Below are positions 1 through 12,418 of a DNA stretch of 64,000 nucleotides, in pieces. Origin of the DNA: Chalara sp. BL73. Taxonomy: Eukaryota; Ascomycota; Leotiomycetes; Helotiales. A model generated the notes under the pieces. The model did not search any database and had not been told where the DNA came from. It saw nothing but the letters and a program-made list of their open reading frames with translations. The stretch is from the NCBI GenBank assembly GCA_918026815.1, contig CAKJVC010000012.1, positions 2,294,001-2,358,000 of the forward strand, read 5' to 3'. The translations under genes and the position numbers were made by a program. How positions within the stretch are numbered: the first letter of the stretch is position 1; the number at the start of each line of letters is the position of its first letter.

Positions 1-379
1 TCCTCGCCATAATGTAGCCTCTGTCAACGGATTGCCACGGATTGCTCTGAACTGTTTTAAGGTGCCATACCTGCACATGGATTCCGTGGATTCTTGCTCT
101 ACACTATGCTTTCTTTCATTGTTGCCAACTGGATAATTGCCTACGCACTAGGTGTGCATACAACCCCAGGATTCGAGACACCACTCTTAGCCTGCCCCTG
201 GTCTGTAAAATCTTGTGGCCCCTTATTGAGATTGAGCTTTACTGACTGATCTGATGTATAGGATAGTTCCAGGGACTGATGTTGCTTATCGTTGCAATTG
301 TTATCATTTCCTTTGTTCATCGATTGTGATGCGTTCAATGAAACAGTGGTTGCACAGCACACTAACCCAAATCGTGTAG
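1..379. other. Unresolved 5' region of the C2H2 gene
   Basis: No convincing coding exon was found here. An acceptor-like end (GTGTAG at 374-379, preceded by a CTAAC branch-like site at 362-366) leads into the open frame of the downstream zinc-finger gene. The missing first exon and promoter should therefore lie here or left of the window. An ATG at 77 opens only a short frame that stops after about 20 codons. Confidence 0.4.
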
Positions 380-2173
380 CGGCTATTCAAATGTTACTTC
401 ATTTGTATCTGGAAATCCTGGACTTTCTTTCCGTCATACAGAACCTACCCAGGGCAATCACAGTGGATCATGGACCGAGACTGGTGAAGGTCAACAGTAC
501 TTCCAGGAATCCATAACCCAAGGACTCTCCCTAAATGGATTTTCTGACTCGCTCAATTCCTTTTCTGCTGGTCAGATGCTTCAACAAGGTCAAGTAGATG
601 CCCATGGACCAGTATCTGGAACTCAATGGAACGCTGAAGCGTCCTCAGTGAATGGTGAAGCAATGTCCCGCTTGCCATCTCAGGATTCTGTCGGCGCCCA
701 CGCTTTAAGGAATTTGACCTCAACCAGCAACTCATATGATCAAGATGGCTCAGCGAGGATTTACTCTAATCTTCCCCAGAGCTCATATCATTTATCATCT
801 GCTAGATCAGACGTCACAGGCAGGTCAAGCCCTGATAATTTGGCAGTGTATACTCCTAGACAGCATGTGGACTTACAATCCTACGATAATTTCCCATACT
901 CCAGTGGAGAGGATTTCCCTGAGAACCATCCAGTCTACAATGGAACATCATATGACGTGTTTGCCGCCAGCACTACCGAGGAGACTTTCATGTCATTGTC
1001 AGCCCAGGCCCCAATGAAGCAGGACTCTATCATATACAGCAACACCCTAAATGGGTCTCCTATCTGGGAAGGGCCAGGATTTTCAGATTCCCGAAGGTCA
1101 TCACCCACCCTTGAGGATTGGACCCTCCCTGGTCCTCAAATGGTCTCAGCGACAAGCAGCCCAACTGAATACTCGCCCGTTTTAGAAGGACTATCTCCCA
1201 CCACAACATATACCCAGGATTACCCAGAACTCGTGGATCTCCCACCATACACATCTAGTGAACGGGTTGCAAAAAAGCCAGTTGGCCCACGTGTATCTAA
1301 AGTCACTAGTGACATCATCGCTAGAAGCCAGCGCTTTCCCGGCGCTCCTGAAGCTTCTGATGAATCTCTCAGGTTTGTAGGCCGTACCGGCCTGGACGTT
1401 GATAATACTGCCCGGGATCATCATCTTTATCACAATGTGCGTGTGAGGTCCGACGGATTATACCACTGCCCATGGGAGGGCCAAGAAGGCTGTGGCCACA
1501 AGCCTGAGAAATTGAAGTGTAATTACGAGTAGGAGCCCCTTCAATCGCATCAACATTGAGATCCCTTGAGCGTAGCTAACACAATCTGCACGACAGTAAA
1601 TTCGTAGATTCTCATCTTAAGCCATACCGGTGCAAGGTGAGCGTATGCGAGAACTCACGTTTCTCTTCGACAGCATGTCTTCTCCGCCATGAGCGGGAGG
1701 CGCACGGTATGCACGGCCACGGAGAAAAGCCTTATACCTGTACATATGAAGGTTGTGACCGCGGTATTGAAGGCAATGGCTTCCCACGCCACTGGAATCT
1801 CCGCGACCACATGCGTCGGGTACACAATCATTCTGGACCTACCAAGAGTTCCGCTAGCGACTCGCCACCTCCATCCAGCGCCCCCCCTCGTGGAAAAAAC
1901 AAGCGCAAGGCCGAGGTCGCAGAGTCCGTTCCCGCCAAAAGGATTGCCACCCCACCTGTAGTCATGCCAAAGGAGCCAAGCTTGCTGGAACATTACCATG
2001 AGAGTCAGCGTAAGCTCTTGGATGTCGTCAAGCAGCTGCATGACCCGAAGAATGCCAACAATATGGATATGCTGCGTAATGCTGGCGATTGCATCAAAAT
2101 CATGGCTCAGACCACCCAGAGGATTAATTCCTCCCCAGCCATGAGCCGCAATGCCAGTCAGCAGTCTGGCTGA
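380..2173 (+). CDS. C2H2 zinc-finger transcription factor (5' end incomplete)
   Basis: Likely nuclear DNA-binding regulator. Exons: 380-1528 and 1597-2173, with a 68-bp intron 1529-1596 (GTAGGA...GACAG, branch GCTAAC). The first about 350 residues are Ser/Thr/Pro/Gln-rich and probably disordered. The C-terminal part holds three Cys/His fingers: an irregular first finger that spans the intron, then C-x4-C...H-x4-H units beginning YRCK and YTCTYEGC. The linker GEKPYTC between fingers is diagnostic. A basic stretch (GKNKRKAEV) follows and could be a nuclear signal. The tail ends SQQSG-stop. The frame is open upstream of the first in-frame ATG (576) back to an acceptor-like site at 379, so an upstream start exon is likely; if not, translation starts at 576. 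The target genes are unknown. The C2H2 call is firm; the N-terminus is not. Confidence 0.85.
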
Positions 2174-3545
2174 ATGAACCACTACAACACATTTAGAAAT
2201 GGATGATTTGTGAGTAACTAGTATTCCAACCCTCATTGCTTCAACTAACAATTTGGCGCGAAAGACAATATATGCTAGGCGATGAATGACCGCCTGCGCA
2301 CCTTTTCAAGTGCGAAACATGAATCTGATAGAAGGGCTGGAGCCCAACGGGTGCTGCGGACCCAGTACGCATGCCCAAGCGACAGAACAAGTCATGGAAC
2401 AGTCATGCATTATAGATGATAGATACATACATGTCCCAGGAGCTGCTGCCGCCGCTGGATAATGGATTACCTGCCCATGGAAATGATATTTGCCCGGACC
2501 GTATGAGGATTATCCCAAGGAATTCAGATGGACAAACCTGCCACCGCGTATGGAAAATTCATTTTGTTATATGCCCAAGGAGCCCTCTTGATTAGCCGTG
2601 GATGTCGAGTATTAGACCCAGACTGTTGTTCGCTAAGGGTGAAGTGGAGGATGTTATGTTGTTGGATAAGAAGTGCGTCCGCTGCAGAGCTTGATGATCG
2701 CATACTTGCTTTTCACTTGCCATTTTGCCGTGAACTGTTTACACGATTGCTTTAAAGTAGAAGAAAGGAAAATATTAGGAGAAGGTTATCTGAAATGCTA
2801 AAATAGTTTGATCGCTTAGATAGCTGTGAATTTATCGTTTATGTAGGGACATCATCCTCTTTTCCCGTGACGCTATTATCTTTGGGACACTTCTGAGGCT
2901 ATTCCCTTGTTCGCCTAACAAGCAAATGGCTTCAAGCCGTAATTCTGGCTACCACACTTTCCTAGAGCTAAAAATAGACACGTGATTAAAATTTGCGTTG
3001 AAATTTCTCTACCACCTTTTTCTATTGTCAGCAAGACACCTTTTATTTAAACCCATCATCTATCTAGTTATCTCAGCTAAGCAGATATGCTGACCATCAG
3101 CAAAATCATGAATGCGGCCATCTAAGTCACGCCCAGGATATGACATTGAGGGCGCTACCTACTGCTCAGCAAGTCCACTTCACAGGTTGCGGGCCGGTGA
3201 CATCCTTCACTCTAGTCTCTCATATCTCATGCCACGAACGCGGATGAAGCCCCTCCATAATGTTCTTCCGCCAGGCAGGAGCCACATTGTCTCATGAAAT
3301 TATTAAATTCACCGGCGATCTTCTCCAGGGCGAGAAATTTTCCGTCCACTCGGCAGATGTGTCGGGGGTATGCATCTCATAAGCTTAGAGGCAGGGGAGG
3401 TGTACTATCGAGACTACGGTAGCTTCGAGCTTGAGTTATCTGATGGAGCAGTTCCAAAGTTGAAAGTTATTCGTCTCTTCAACTGTTCACTATTCACTCG
3501 CCAGTCTTTGGTTTGCTCTCCCACGATCCCCAGGCATTTTGGAAT
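2174..3545. other. Intergenic, 1.4 kb
   Basis: No gene is recognised. Short open frames at 2528-2755 and 3112-3297 lack family resemblance and splice context. The right part should hold the promoter of the carboxylesterase gene; a TTTATTTAAA tract lies near 3042-3051. Confidence 0.5.
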
Positions 3546-5391
3546 ATGACAAAGTTACTGGGATCAACAGCGTTCCTATCGTTATTAATAATACTTCTCT
3601 TATGTGTCACCCGAGGTGCGAGTCTTGGTATATCTTCCCCTTCTGTAACGCTCAGAAACGGGACATACGTTGGCAAATATGTTCCAGAATGGGAACAAGA
3701 CCACTTCCTTGGAATTCCCTATGCAATCCCGCCGGTTGGGCAACTTCGATTTGCACGTCCAAGATCTCTTGATTCATCGTTCACCGGAGCCAGAAATGCT
3801 ACTGAATATGGATATTCTTGCTATCAGTATAGCAACCCGGCATTCTCGTTGTCAGAGGATTGTCTCACGTTAAATGGTAAGATGACTGAGCCCAGCTCTT
3901 GAGCATATAGTCTAAAAATTTGGTAGTCGTTCGACCATCCATAACTACACTTGATGCAAAGCTTCCTGTATTAGTATGGATTTACGGCGGAGGGTTGTAT
4001 GCTGGATCAACCGCTGATCCTCAGTATAATATCTCTGGAATTGCTCATGTTGGTCAAGAGATCAAGAAGCCGGTAATCGTTGGTACGCGAGCCCAAAATG
4101 TCCTATCTACCAATGCGCAGTAAGTTTCTGACCCTAGTCATAGTCTCAGTTAATTATCGATTGGGAGTTTGGGGATTCCTTCAAACCCCCCAGCTGCTAG
4201 CTGAGGGAAACTCGAACGCTGGTCTTCTGGATCAAAGACTTGCATTCCGCTGGATCAAGGAGAACATCGCTGCCTTTGGAGGAGATCCCAATCGTATCAC
4301 TATTTGGGGTGAATCAGCGGGAGCTCAGAGCGTTGCTTATCATCTTCTGTCATATGATGGAAGGAACGATGACCTCTTTCATGCTGCCATTCTGGAATCT
4401 GGTGGCCCAACTGGAGCACAGTTACAAGCCTTACCTTACTACGCAGCTCATGTAGAGAACCTGACGAGGTCAACGGGCTGTTGGACTTCAACAAATCAAC
4501 TGGCTTGTCTTCGAGATCTGTCTGCAGAGAAGTTATACCAGACACGAGTTTCTACTGTGTGGAATCCATTGATTGATGGCACGTTTAAGTTTCTTCAGCT
4601 TCTCCTCATATTTATTGATTTTTAGAATACTTTGGGGCATAAACTAACTTTCCACAGGTGACTTCCTTACAGCATATCCTAGCACACTAATGGCTGAAGG
4701 AAAATTCGTCAAGATACCCCTTTTGGATGGTGCGAACAGCGACGAAGGCGTGAATTTTTCCCCGAGCGGAGGCGTTGACAATGAAACCGCCATCTTCAAC
4801 GCCATGTTCAGTCATCGATCTTACGTTATCGCTCCTGATACAGCCCGTAAACTACTCTCTCTATACCCCAATGATCCTGCACATCAGCCTCCTTACTATA
4901 TCAACACGTCCACCATATTTCCTAGCAAAGGCTTGCAGTGGCGACGTAGCGCAGCTATTTACGGTGATTTAGTCATGATTTCTGGACGACGCAAGTTCTG
5001 TGAGGTCTTCGCTCGCGCTGGGCAAGCGGTATATAGCTACCGTTTCGACACTCCGCTCTGGAACGCGGCTGTCACGGATGGAGCAAAGCACTTCGTAAAT
5101 GTCGCATTCAGCTTTCAGAATATCACGGGGTTACTCGGCCCCTCACCGCAATATCATAGCCATGCTGCCCTGAGCAAGAATATCGGGACGGCCTATATCT
5201 CGTTTGTGCACGACTACGATCCAAACACGAGTCGTAGTAACTCGAGTACATTACCTTACTGGCCAAAATATAAATTGGGTAGCCCCAAGAATATGGTGCT
5301 TAACTCGAACAGGACTTTTGTGGAGGATGATATATGGAGAAAGGACGCGATCGCATTCATTAATACTATCTCGAGAGAGTTACTCGGATAA
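3546..5391 (+). CDS. Secreted type-B carboxylesterase/lipase
   Basis: Alpha/beta hydrolase of the carboxylesterase type-B (cholinesterase-like) family, expected to hydrolyse esters outside the cell. Exons 3546-3876, 3927-4082, 4144-4578, 4658-5391 give 551 aa, normal for the family. The start at 3546 gives a signal peptide (MTKLLGSTAFLSLLIILLLC). Visible family marks are EDCLTLN, the oxyanion-hole stretch WIYGGGL, the nucleophile elbow GESAGA (Ser), the acid region NSDEGVNF, and a candidate His in GAKHF. Several N-x-S/T sites fit secretion. Intron 3 (4579-4657) works in frame only with a GC donor (G|GCACGT), giving IDGDFL across the junction. The other two introns are GT-AG. The substrate cannot be told from sequence. 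It faces the convergent dioxygenase gene 198 bp downstream. Confidence 0.88.
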
Positions 5392-5589
5392 TCATAACTA
5401 GTCCCCACAAATCTAATGTCATCCAATCTGATTGACACGCTCTGCCTCAATATCCAGAGTTTGCTACTCATTCGCCTCCTTTTGCATTGAGACTAAAGGT
5501 ATTCCATAAATAAAAAAAGTAGATAATGACGGACCAGCACACAAGCCCAGATTAAAAATGCGATATTGATATACATATATACATCTTCT

Positions 5590-7133
5590 CTAATCATCAT
5601 ATTCTTGGCCAAGAGCCTGTCGTCGAGATATTGAGTCGGGGTTAAAAAATGGCCTCTCGCCCACAGAGGAGACTCTGTACGCTGTTCTCTTGCCAAAGTA
5701 GTCGCTTCATCGTCATAAGCAAAAGTCAAGGTCTTGGGGGAAGCGTTAAACTTACTTCGTTGCAGCATGGATTACAACACGGTCGTCCCATATTGCGACA
5801 TCATCTTGACCCCATCGGTTGCGGACTTGGAGATCATGGTTCTCGAAAAAGAGTTGGTTGACTGAAGGGTAAATATTAGCACCGAGAAATAGAAACCGTA
5901 GGTCGATACGCTTGGGGGAAGGAAGAAAGCGTCATGACGAACAGTATGCTCTAAATATTTCATTTTCGCGGTCGCTTACACCGTTTATCCGGCCATGTTG
6001 CACCGATGAGAAAAGGCTTTTCCAGCTATGTAAAAGACTAGTCAGAACGCACTAGCTATCTCGAGATGGAGATGCTCTTACCCCGTTACAGGATTAGTGC
6101 GAACAAGAGGGCTGTGGATAGTTAGCGTTATACTTTGGCTCAAGCAACATGGCATAATATAATGGGTAAACATACTGGACTGCTTCATAAGCGTCTGCAC
6201 CATCGTCGACCACGTTAGCTGGATGGCCTCTCGGTCCCTGCACAAGCTTGAAGCCGCCCTTTTTTGCTTGCTTATGAAAGCCCTCTTGGCGATGCGTCGC
6301 AGTGAGAGTTTCAGCGAACTTTTTAAGCACTGGAGACAGGCGATCATAAGCCTCATATCCTGAAGCCCATATTGTGTCGCCACCAACGTCTTCGGGCGCA
6401 CCAACGACCTTAAATACGCCATAATCAGTGGGATGATTCTCAAATGGAAAGCTTCAAAACGTTAGTTTGTCCAAGAGACCTATTTTATTCGAAAGAAACG
6501 TGCACGTACTCGGTGTGAAAACCGGAGCTTGCAAAGACTTTGGGATATCCATATCTCTCCTTGTTCCAGCCACGTCGTTGCTCAGAAGAGATCAGAGATA
6601 TCTCATCATCTTGAGCTCCATGCTCATCAATGGCAAAGTTCTGCTTATGATTGCTTAATGGATGACGGTACAGCTACACGAAAATCAGATTCAACAGCGT
6701 ACAAGGGTTAAAGTGTTGAAGCCGACTAACACCAGAATCTTTAGGCTTGCCACTCAGTAGGCCAAGCTTCTGAGCCAAGGTTTTCAATCCATGAGTTGTG
6801 AGGTCCTGGTTTCTGAAAAAGACAACCCCTCGCTGAGAAACTACACAATCATTACTAGGGGTTTCAATGTATATGAAAGATTGGTAGGGTACTAGTGATG
6901 GCTAGGTCTCTGATCTTTGCATCGTCTTTAAGGATTTCGCTGAGCTGGACTTCAGGAAACTCTCTTCCAATAACGGCAGTCACGTCAAAGTGTTTATACT
7001 CATTAAGAGTTCCAGAATACACCAGAGGAGCCGGGTATTGACCTTGTGAAAGGGCCGCTTTGCCTGCGGGAATAGTTTTCAGGGGTAGCTCGCCAGAGCC
7101 GACGGCATCAATATCAGCAGAAGGGCCCGCCAT
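5590..7133 (-). CDS. TauD/TfdA-type 2-oxoglutarate-dependent dioxygenase
   Basis: Fe(II)/2-oxoglutarate dioxygenase of the taurine/sulfonate dioxygenase family. Members oxidise sulfonates (releasing sulfite) or related small acids in the cytosol. Eight exons on the minus strand: 6893-7133, 6731-6840, 6510-6673, 6176-6451, 6082-6111, 5943-6025, 5756-5861, 5590-5704; 374 aa. Seven introns of 51-81 bp, all GT-AG. Diagnostic pieces: FDVTAVIGREFP, RGVVFFRNQDL, the metal-binding H-x-D (FHTD, completed across intron 3), GGDTIW, the segment VHPLVRTNPVTG rebuilt across introns 4 and 5, VAIWDDR, the distal His in VVIHAAT, and the 2-oxoglutarate-binding Arg in YRVSSVGERP. It is divergent from the MFS transporter gene 683 bp away, suggesting joint control. 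The exact substrate is inferred only; yeast Jlp1 is the best-known relative. Confidence 0.87.
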
Positions 7134-7816
7134 TGGACTATAGCTCGATTCCTGGTATGATATTTGGCTTTGAAAATTATATTCTTGCAGCAGATAATCT
7201 ATGTTATGCGAAGGTGGGTAGTTGAGTATACTGCCGTTTTATTTTCTGACGTTCGCGCCTTACATGCACGATTATTACTTGAGGTTATGGTATCATTCTA
7301 TAGACATATTGCATAACAACATATTCAGATCATCCCCCGATACTCCCACTCTTGCCCACTTACAATCTTAAGCTATGACAGGCCAGTCGCCAACCTTTAA
7401 CGGGGGCAGGTTATCTTTTTCCGCTGTGTTAGATTCCCCTTTATCACAAAAGTGGGTTCACTCCATCAAAAGCCGTAGATATTAGACGACTGTTCCATGT
7501 TCATTGGTACGTAGGCATGATGATATTGCTTAGGAATCTTCGCCATAGATACAGACTTACTAGTTGCTCATTAAGGATCATCTACATCATAATATGAGCG
7601 TAAGATGATAAATGGTGATGGGCCAAGCACAACTTTGCTGTCAAGGGACCCGGTGCTTTCCCCTTCTTTGTTCTTTTAGGAGTTGTTGAGATTATCCCGG
7701 TTGTTAGAGATTGGTGCTTAAACACTCGCATGTCACTATCGTTGTTTTGCGTCCTTAATGGGTTCACATTTTATCTTATTCGATAGAGTGTTTTTGGAAA
7801 TTCAACAGGCTTCACC
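7134..7816. promoter_or_regulatory. Divergent promoter: dioxygenase / MFS transporter
   Basis: This 683-bp stretch separates two divergently transcribed genes and must hold both promoters. No coding segment was found in it. I did not identify a specific operator with confidence. Confidence 0.5.
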
Positions 7817-9933
7817 ATGGCCAATACAATACCCGGGGACTCTGTGGCTGTGAGATCAATCCCAGAAGACACCCAGTCGGATTCTGAAGCAGTGCAAGAT
7901 AAGCTGAAAGGAAGCTGGTGGAGTCGTCTTTGGGGAACCTCTGACCTCGACAAGCAAGAAAGAAAATACGTGGCAAAAGTAGATCTCTACTTTTTGTAAG
8001 TACATGTGTCTCGCCTCAGAGATCAAGGGCATATGAACTAATGAGAGAACCTAGCTCATATATCATGCTTGGGTACTTCATCAAGACACTTGACCAGACC
8101 AATATCAGTACGGTAGCATGCCTGAAAATAAGACACAAGCTAACAATTGCAGGCAACGCCTTTGTAAGCGGTATGAAAGAGGATGTAGGTACTATCCTGC
8201 TTAGAATATCTTTGCTCTCACGTGCTGATGCCGACGTTACTAAAGCTCAAATTATATGGGAACGAGAGAAACTATCTTAACACATACTTCAACATCGGGA
8301 TAATCATCGGAACAGTTCCGAGTCAGATGATGCAGCTAAAATACGTGCGGCCCTCAGTCTGGATACCGTCCTGTGAGCTGGCTTGGTCAATTCTTGTCAT
8401 GGCAATGGGAGGCGCCAAAAATGTTCAAACTGTACAGTACCGCTCTTCAGCCACTTTAATGCTCCGTCTAACCAGCCAAAGCTCTATGCTCTGCGTTTCT
8501 TTGTTGGCCTGCTGGAGTCATGCTCGTTCCCTGGGTACGCTGCGTTACTTGGTAGCTGGTAAGTCTGACATTCTCGCGAGCAAATTTACACCCAAGATGA
8601 TTCATGAGTAACTGGGAATAATATCACCTAATAAGGTAATGCTAACTCGAGAAATTCTTGGCAGGTACAATCAGGGTCAGCTTGGAAAGCGCGTCGCCGT
8701 ATTCGAGCAGATGGGGGCAATATCAAACATGTTTAGTGGATACTTACAAGCAGCGTTGTACACCGGCCTGAATGGTGTTGGTGGGCTGGCTGGATGGCAA
8801 TGGCTTTTTATTTTCGATGGTATCATTGGCATTCCTATTTCGATCTGGGGATACTGGGCAATTCCCGATTTACCACATAATACGAGGGCGTTTTACTTTA
8901 ATAAAGAGGTATGTGTTTGTTCTAGTGCGATCTGGGGGACCAATGCATTGACATTCTACAGGAGCGTGAGTATGGTGTAAAGAGAATGGACAGAATTGGT
9001 CGCGCAGCACCCAGAAAGTTGACATTGAAAGTCGTCAAAAGGATCTATACAAGCTGGCACATCTGGGCTTTCATCTTTCCATATCTGTGAGTAAACTTCA
9101 CTAAATTCTCTATATATTTTATATACTAACGGTCAGAAGAATGGTGGCAAACGCTGCCATGGGATCACAATTCTTCAATTTATGGCTGAAAGCAGAAAAA
9201 TACAGCGTCGTGAAAGTCAACACAATCCCAACAGCTGGAAGCGCGCTCCAAGTCATATTTGCATTGACATTCGGTACCATAGCTGATGCGACTGGGAAGA
9301 GAATGCACACGGCAAATGCTGCATCAGTGTTCGTCATTATGATCAATATCATGCTAGCGATTTGGTATATTCCGAAGCCAGCCTTGTGGTTTGCATTTTT
9401 CTGTTCGTATGCTGGTAGTGCCGTCCAGCCTGTGATTATCGTAAGTCTAGGACTCTATTCAGTTGCATTTATAAGGATGAGTTCTAATTGTGGGAACAGA
9501 CATGGGGTCATGAGATCACGCAGCATGATGCAGAATTACGGCAGTTGCTTGTTGCGACGGGCAATATCTTCACTTATACGTTCAGCGCATGGCTACCTGG
9601 TATGTAGATTCCCTGTTATGATCTGCTCTCTGCGTCTGTTTCGAATATGTCCCTGATACTGACAAAGACGTATAGTTGTGCTATTCCCAACGTATGACGC
9701 GCCACACTATAAATATGCATACCAGATGCTGATTCTGTTTGGTGGCCTTTCAATCATTGGGACATTTGTACTAAATTACCGTCACAAAAGAGAATTGTAA
9801 GTATTCTCATAGTCTACCTTATGCAGAGACTAAAGAGAGTAGAGCCACTGTGAAAACTCGAGTTACAGAGTCAGGTCATATTGTTGTCGGTCGGAGTGAT
9901 GAAGTGGAAGAGGAGGCAACTTTCCGCCAATGA
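7817..9933 (+). CDS. MFS transporter, Dal5/Tna1/Liz1 (anion:cation symporter) type
   Basis: Plasma-membrane permease of the allantoate/nicotinate/pantothenate-type MFS family, predicted 505 aa. Eleven exons: 7817-7995, 8055-8107, 8153-8184, 8246-8431, 8476-8558, 8665-8908, 8962-9086, 9137-9440, 9500-9599, 9676-9796, 9843-9933. All ten introns are GT-AG, 44-106 bp. Family marks: DKQERKYVAKVD before the first helix, LDQTNISNAFVSGMKED after it (rebuilt over two introns), the GSWY segment and the downstream GKRVAVFEQ, then alternating hydrophobic helices. A frame reading straight through would stop at 9800. A perfect GTAAGT donor at 9797 and a branch/acceptor at 9842 instead add a short acidic tail ending ATFRQ. 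It is paired head-to-head with the TauD-type dioxygenase, so it may import that enzyme's substrate. The imported solute itself is inferred. Confidence 0.85.
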
Positions 9934-10990
9934 AATAAGACGAACCAAGTTAGAGGAGGAATTTGAAGTCGGCCCCCCCCCCCGATGATACATGAAGAAC
10001 GATACGACATGCCATCTGCAACCTCTAATACCTTCAATAATGGAAAGAATATCATCTAATTCGTTCAAAATTTTAGATGCTCCCATAATTGAGAGAAAAA
10101 TATATCATGATAACAAGATTTCGGTTTATTGCCATAGAGTTACGATTTTCTTCCTCCACGCGCTGAATGATTCAATCAGATACCCCCCAAAAAGCCAACT
10201 ACCGACCACTATATCAGCACGCCGGTCACCACATGCCCGGCCGCAGCACCCCTAGTCCCATGCTTCCAATACACTGTCGAATCGACCGCGCTCGCTAGGT
10301 TGTGAGCTCCAAACACGGGGATGAAGGGGTTTATGGTAGTGGATGGGGGTTGAAGGAGATCGGAAATCGATGCTACTTCGAAGGGAAGGAGCGTAGCCCC
10401 ATAAATGCGAGCCATTATATATATAGATTCAGAGTAATAATCATTTCTTCACCCTTCTTGCTAATGTGACAATTTGCATCACATGTTGAAGTATGAGCTT
10501 ATGCTCAAGATTTCACAGCAATCTTGAATGTAAAAACGAACCGCACAGAGCAGCTTAACATGCTAGTCTATAGCGGACAATGTTCTGATTGCCCCTACAA
10601 GTAATTGCATTGTGCTGAGTATACATAATAATAGGGACTTCGGCTAAGATTTGATAGTTCCGGTGCCATGATCACTAAGCTTTACAGGAAAGTAGTAATT
10701 TGCCTATCTGTAGATTTGGGAAGACATATTGAAGATTTGATGATCTGCTTCTATCTTGGATTAGAAGATCTTTAACTGTAAAACATGGAGCAATTGCTCC
10801 TTCGACCTGGTATACTATGGCCTGAACAGTGTGGTGAATGATGAGGTGAAGAAAGGGGCTCAGCCGAGAATGACGCCACACCTCTTATCAAGCCACCTTT
10901 CTTATCGAATTGGTCAGCCACACTTATAAAGCCTCAATATTCCAAAGCAAATGACAGAGACTTCGTCTTCATACCTTTAGGACAGCCAAA
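9934..10990. other. Intergenic, 1.06 kb, with a C homopolymer
   Basis: No gene seen. A run of about ten C lies near 9974-9983. The right end holds the promoter of the SNARE gene. Confidence 0.5.
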
Positions 10991-12015
10991 ATGGTCAAAA
11001 CCCCCTCGATAGCCTCAGCAGGCTCTGGGGTCGCGGGTACGAATCTAGAGCGTATGCTTGAGAGACTGAACTTCCTCCTTGTTACTCCTGATGCAGCTAC
11101 GGAAGAGCAGCTTCGTATCAGCAAGGAAGCAAGGTCGAAGGTTGCTGCTGTATGTCTAAATACTACTCTTTTAGGTTTCCTTATGAAACTATGGCTTATT
11201 AATACTTGTAGAATATTCAATACTCCCGCAATCTCCTCCTAGAACTAGAACAAGATGTCGCAAGCATCCGCATTCAGTCTCGCAAACACAATCTGCAATC
11301 CTCTCTCGTTAGGCAGCGAGAACAAATCAACATGCTTGCTGGCCGTTTACGAGAACTAAACGAGCTTGGAGAGTCCGGCGTAGAGATTGAGGATGAGAGC
11401 GGAGAAGAAGATCTGATAGGAGAAGACACGCCAGACGAGGGAACAGAAACGGAGACAGATGATGCACATACCCCGCCAGGCACTGCGTCGGTATCAGAAT
11501 ACGAGAGCAGGTCGATAGGCAATTTGAAAGAAGTAGAAGAAGAGCCATCCCATTCTTATAACGAACGGGATCCCGTTCCATCTACCGAACTTTCTACCCT
11601 CCGCCAGCGGACTACCAAACAGGACCGACAAGACCTATTCTCTACCTCCGCCCCCTCATCCACTACAACTGGCATCGAGACTACCTCCAAAACCGCAGAA
11701 CAGTTAATGTCTCATAACCGCGCCGAGCAAGAACTCCTCACTTCTTCCATGCTCAGCATGGCCGCACAGCTCAAGCAGCAATCCCGCGCCTTCGCCGCCT
11801 CTCTCGAATCAGAGAAAGACATTCTGGACCGTGCAGCACGGGGGCTAGATAAGAACGAGAGCGGGCTGGCGACGGCGCAGGAGAAGATGGGTTTCTTGAG
11901 GGGTTATACTGAAGGCAAGGGCTGGTGGGGACGCATGCTGATGTATGTGTGGATTTTTGGGTTGATGGTGGTGGCGATTCTTGTTGTATTCGTCATGCCA
12001 AAGTTACGCTTCTAA
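10991..12015 (+). CDS. USE1: Use1-like SNARE protein
   Basis: Predicted 320-aa tail-anchored protein resembling Use1, the ER SNARE for Golgi-to-ER retrograde fusion. Exons 10991-11149 and 11212-12015; intron 11150-11211 (GTATGT...TGTAG). The N-terminus has the Use1-type segment NLERMLERLNFLL. The middle is acidic and low in complexity (residues about 100-190). A SNARE-like heptad region follows (EQLMSHNRAEQELL through LDRAARGLDKNE), then a single C-terminal membrane helix (MYVWIFGLMVVAILVVFVM) with a three-residue basic tail. That order (cytosolic coiled coil, then terminal anchor) is the family layout. It is convergent with the BRCT gene downstream. The assignment rests on layout and short motifs. 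Confidence 0.78.
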
Positions 12016-12418
12016 ACCTATGGAGATGGAAGAAAATCAGTTGTTGGGCTCAGGACGAATTCGTATTTAGCATGGAGTTGGGAGGTTTGGAAAGTTCATA
12101 AGCGGGATAGATACCACGAAATACAATGCTTGAAGGGTTCAACATCATTATTTTAAGTTGTAGATGCTCTGAGATTGAGAGAAAGAAGAGATAAAATTCG
12201 CCTATGCATCTCATGACCGCCATAAACGCCATCCGCTATATGTCTCATCGCGAGCCCTGTCTATAGATCCACCATCTATATGCGGCCATGTTAAAATGCA
12301 CATTCCCACCACCATCGTTAGATATCCCACCAAATACTCTGCTAAATAACCTATCCTGCGTAAACGAAATATTTCGGCCTTATCTAAACCGCCTTCGAAG
12401 TCTCCTCATGATCCCCTT
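12016..12418. other. Convergent intergenic spacer
   Basis: The 3' ends of the SNARE gene (plus) and the BRCT-WGR gene (minus) face each other here. The stretch presumably carries both polyadenylation regions; nothing else was seen. Confidence 0.5.

Noticed and set aside
1655..2251. Long minus-strand frame (198 codons) opposite the zinc-finger exon
   Set aside because: Antisense shadow of the C2H2 coding exon; no family features.
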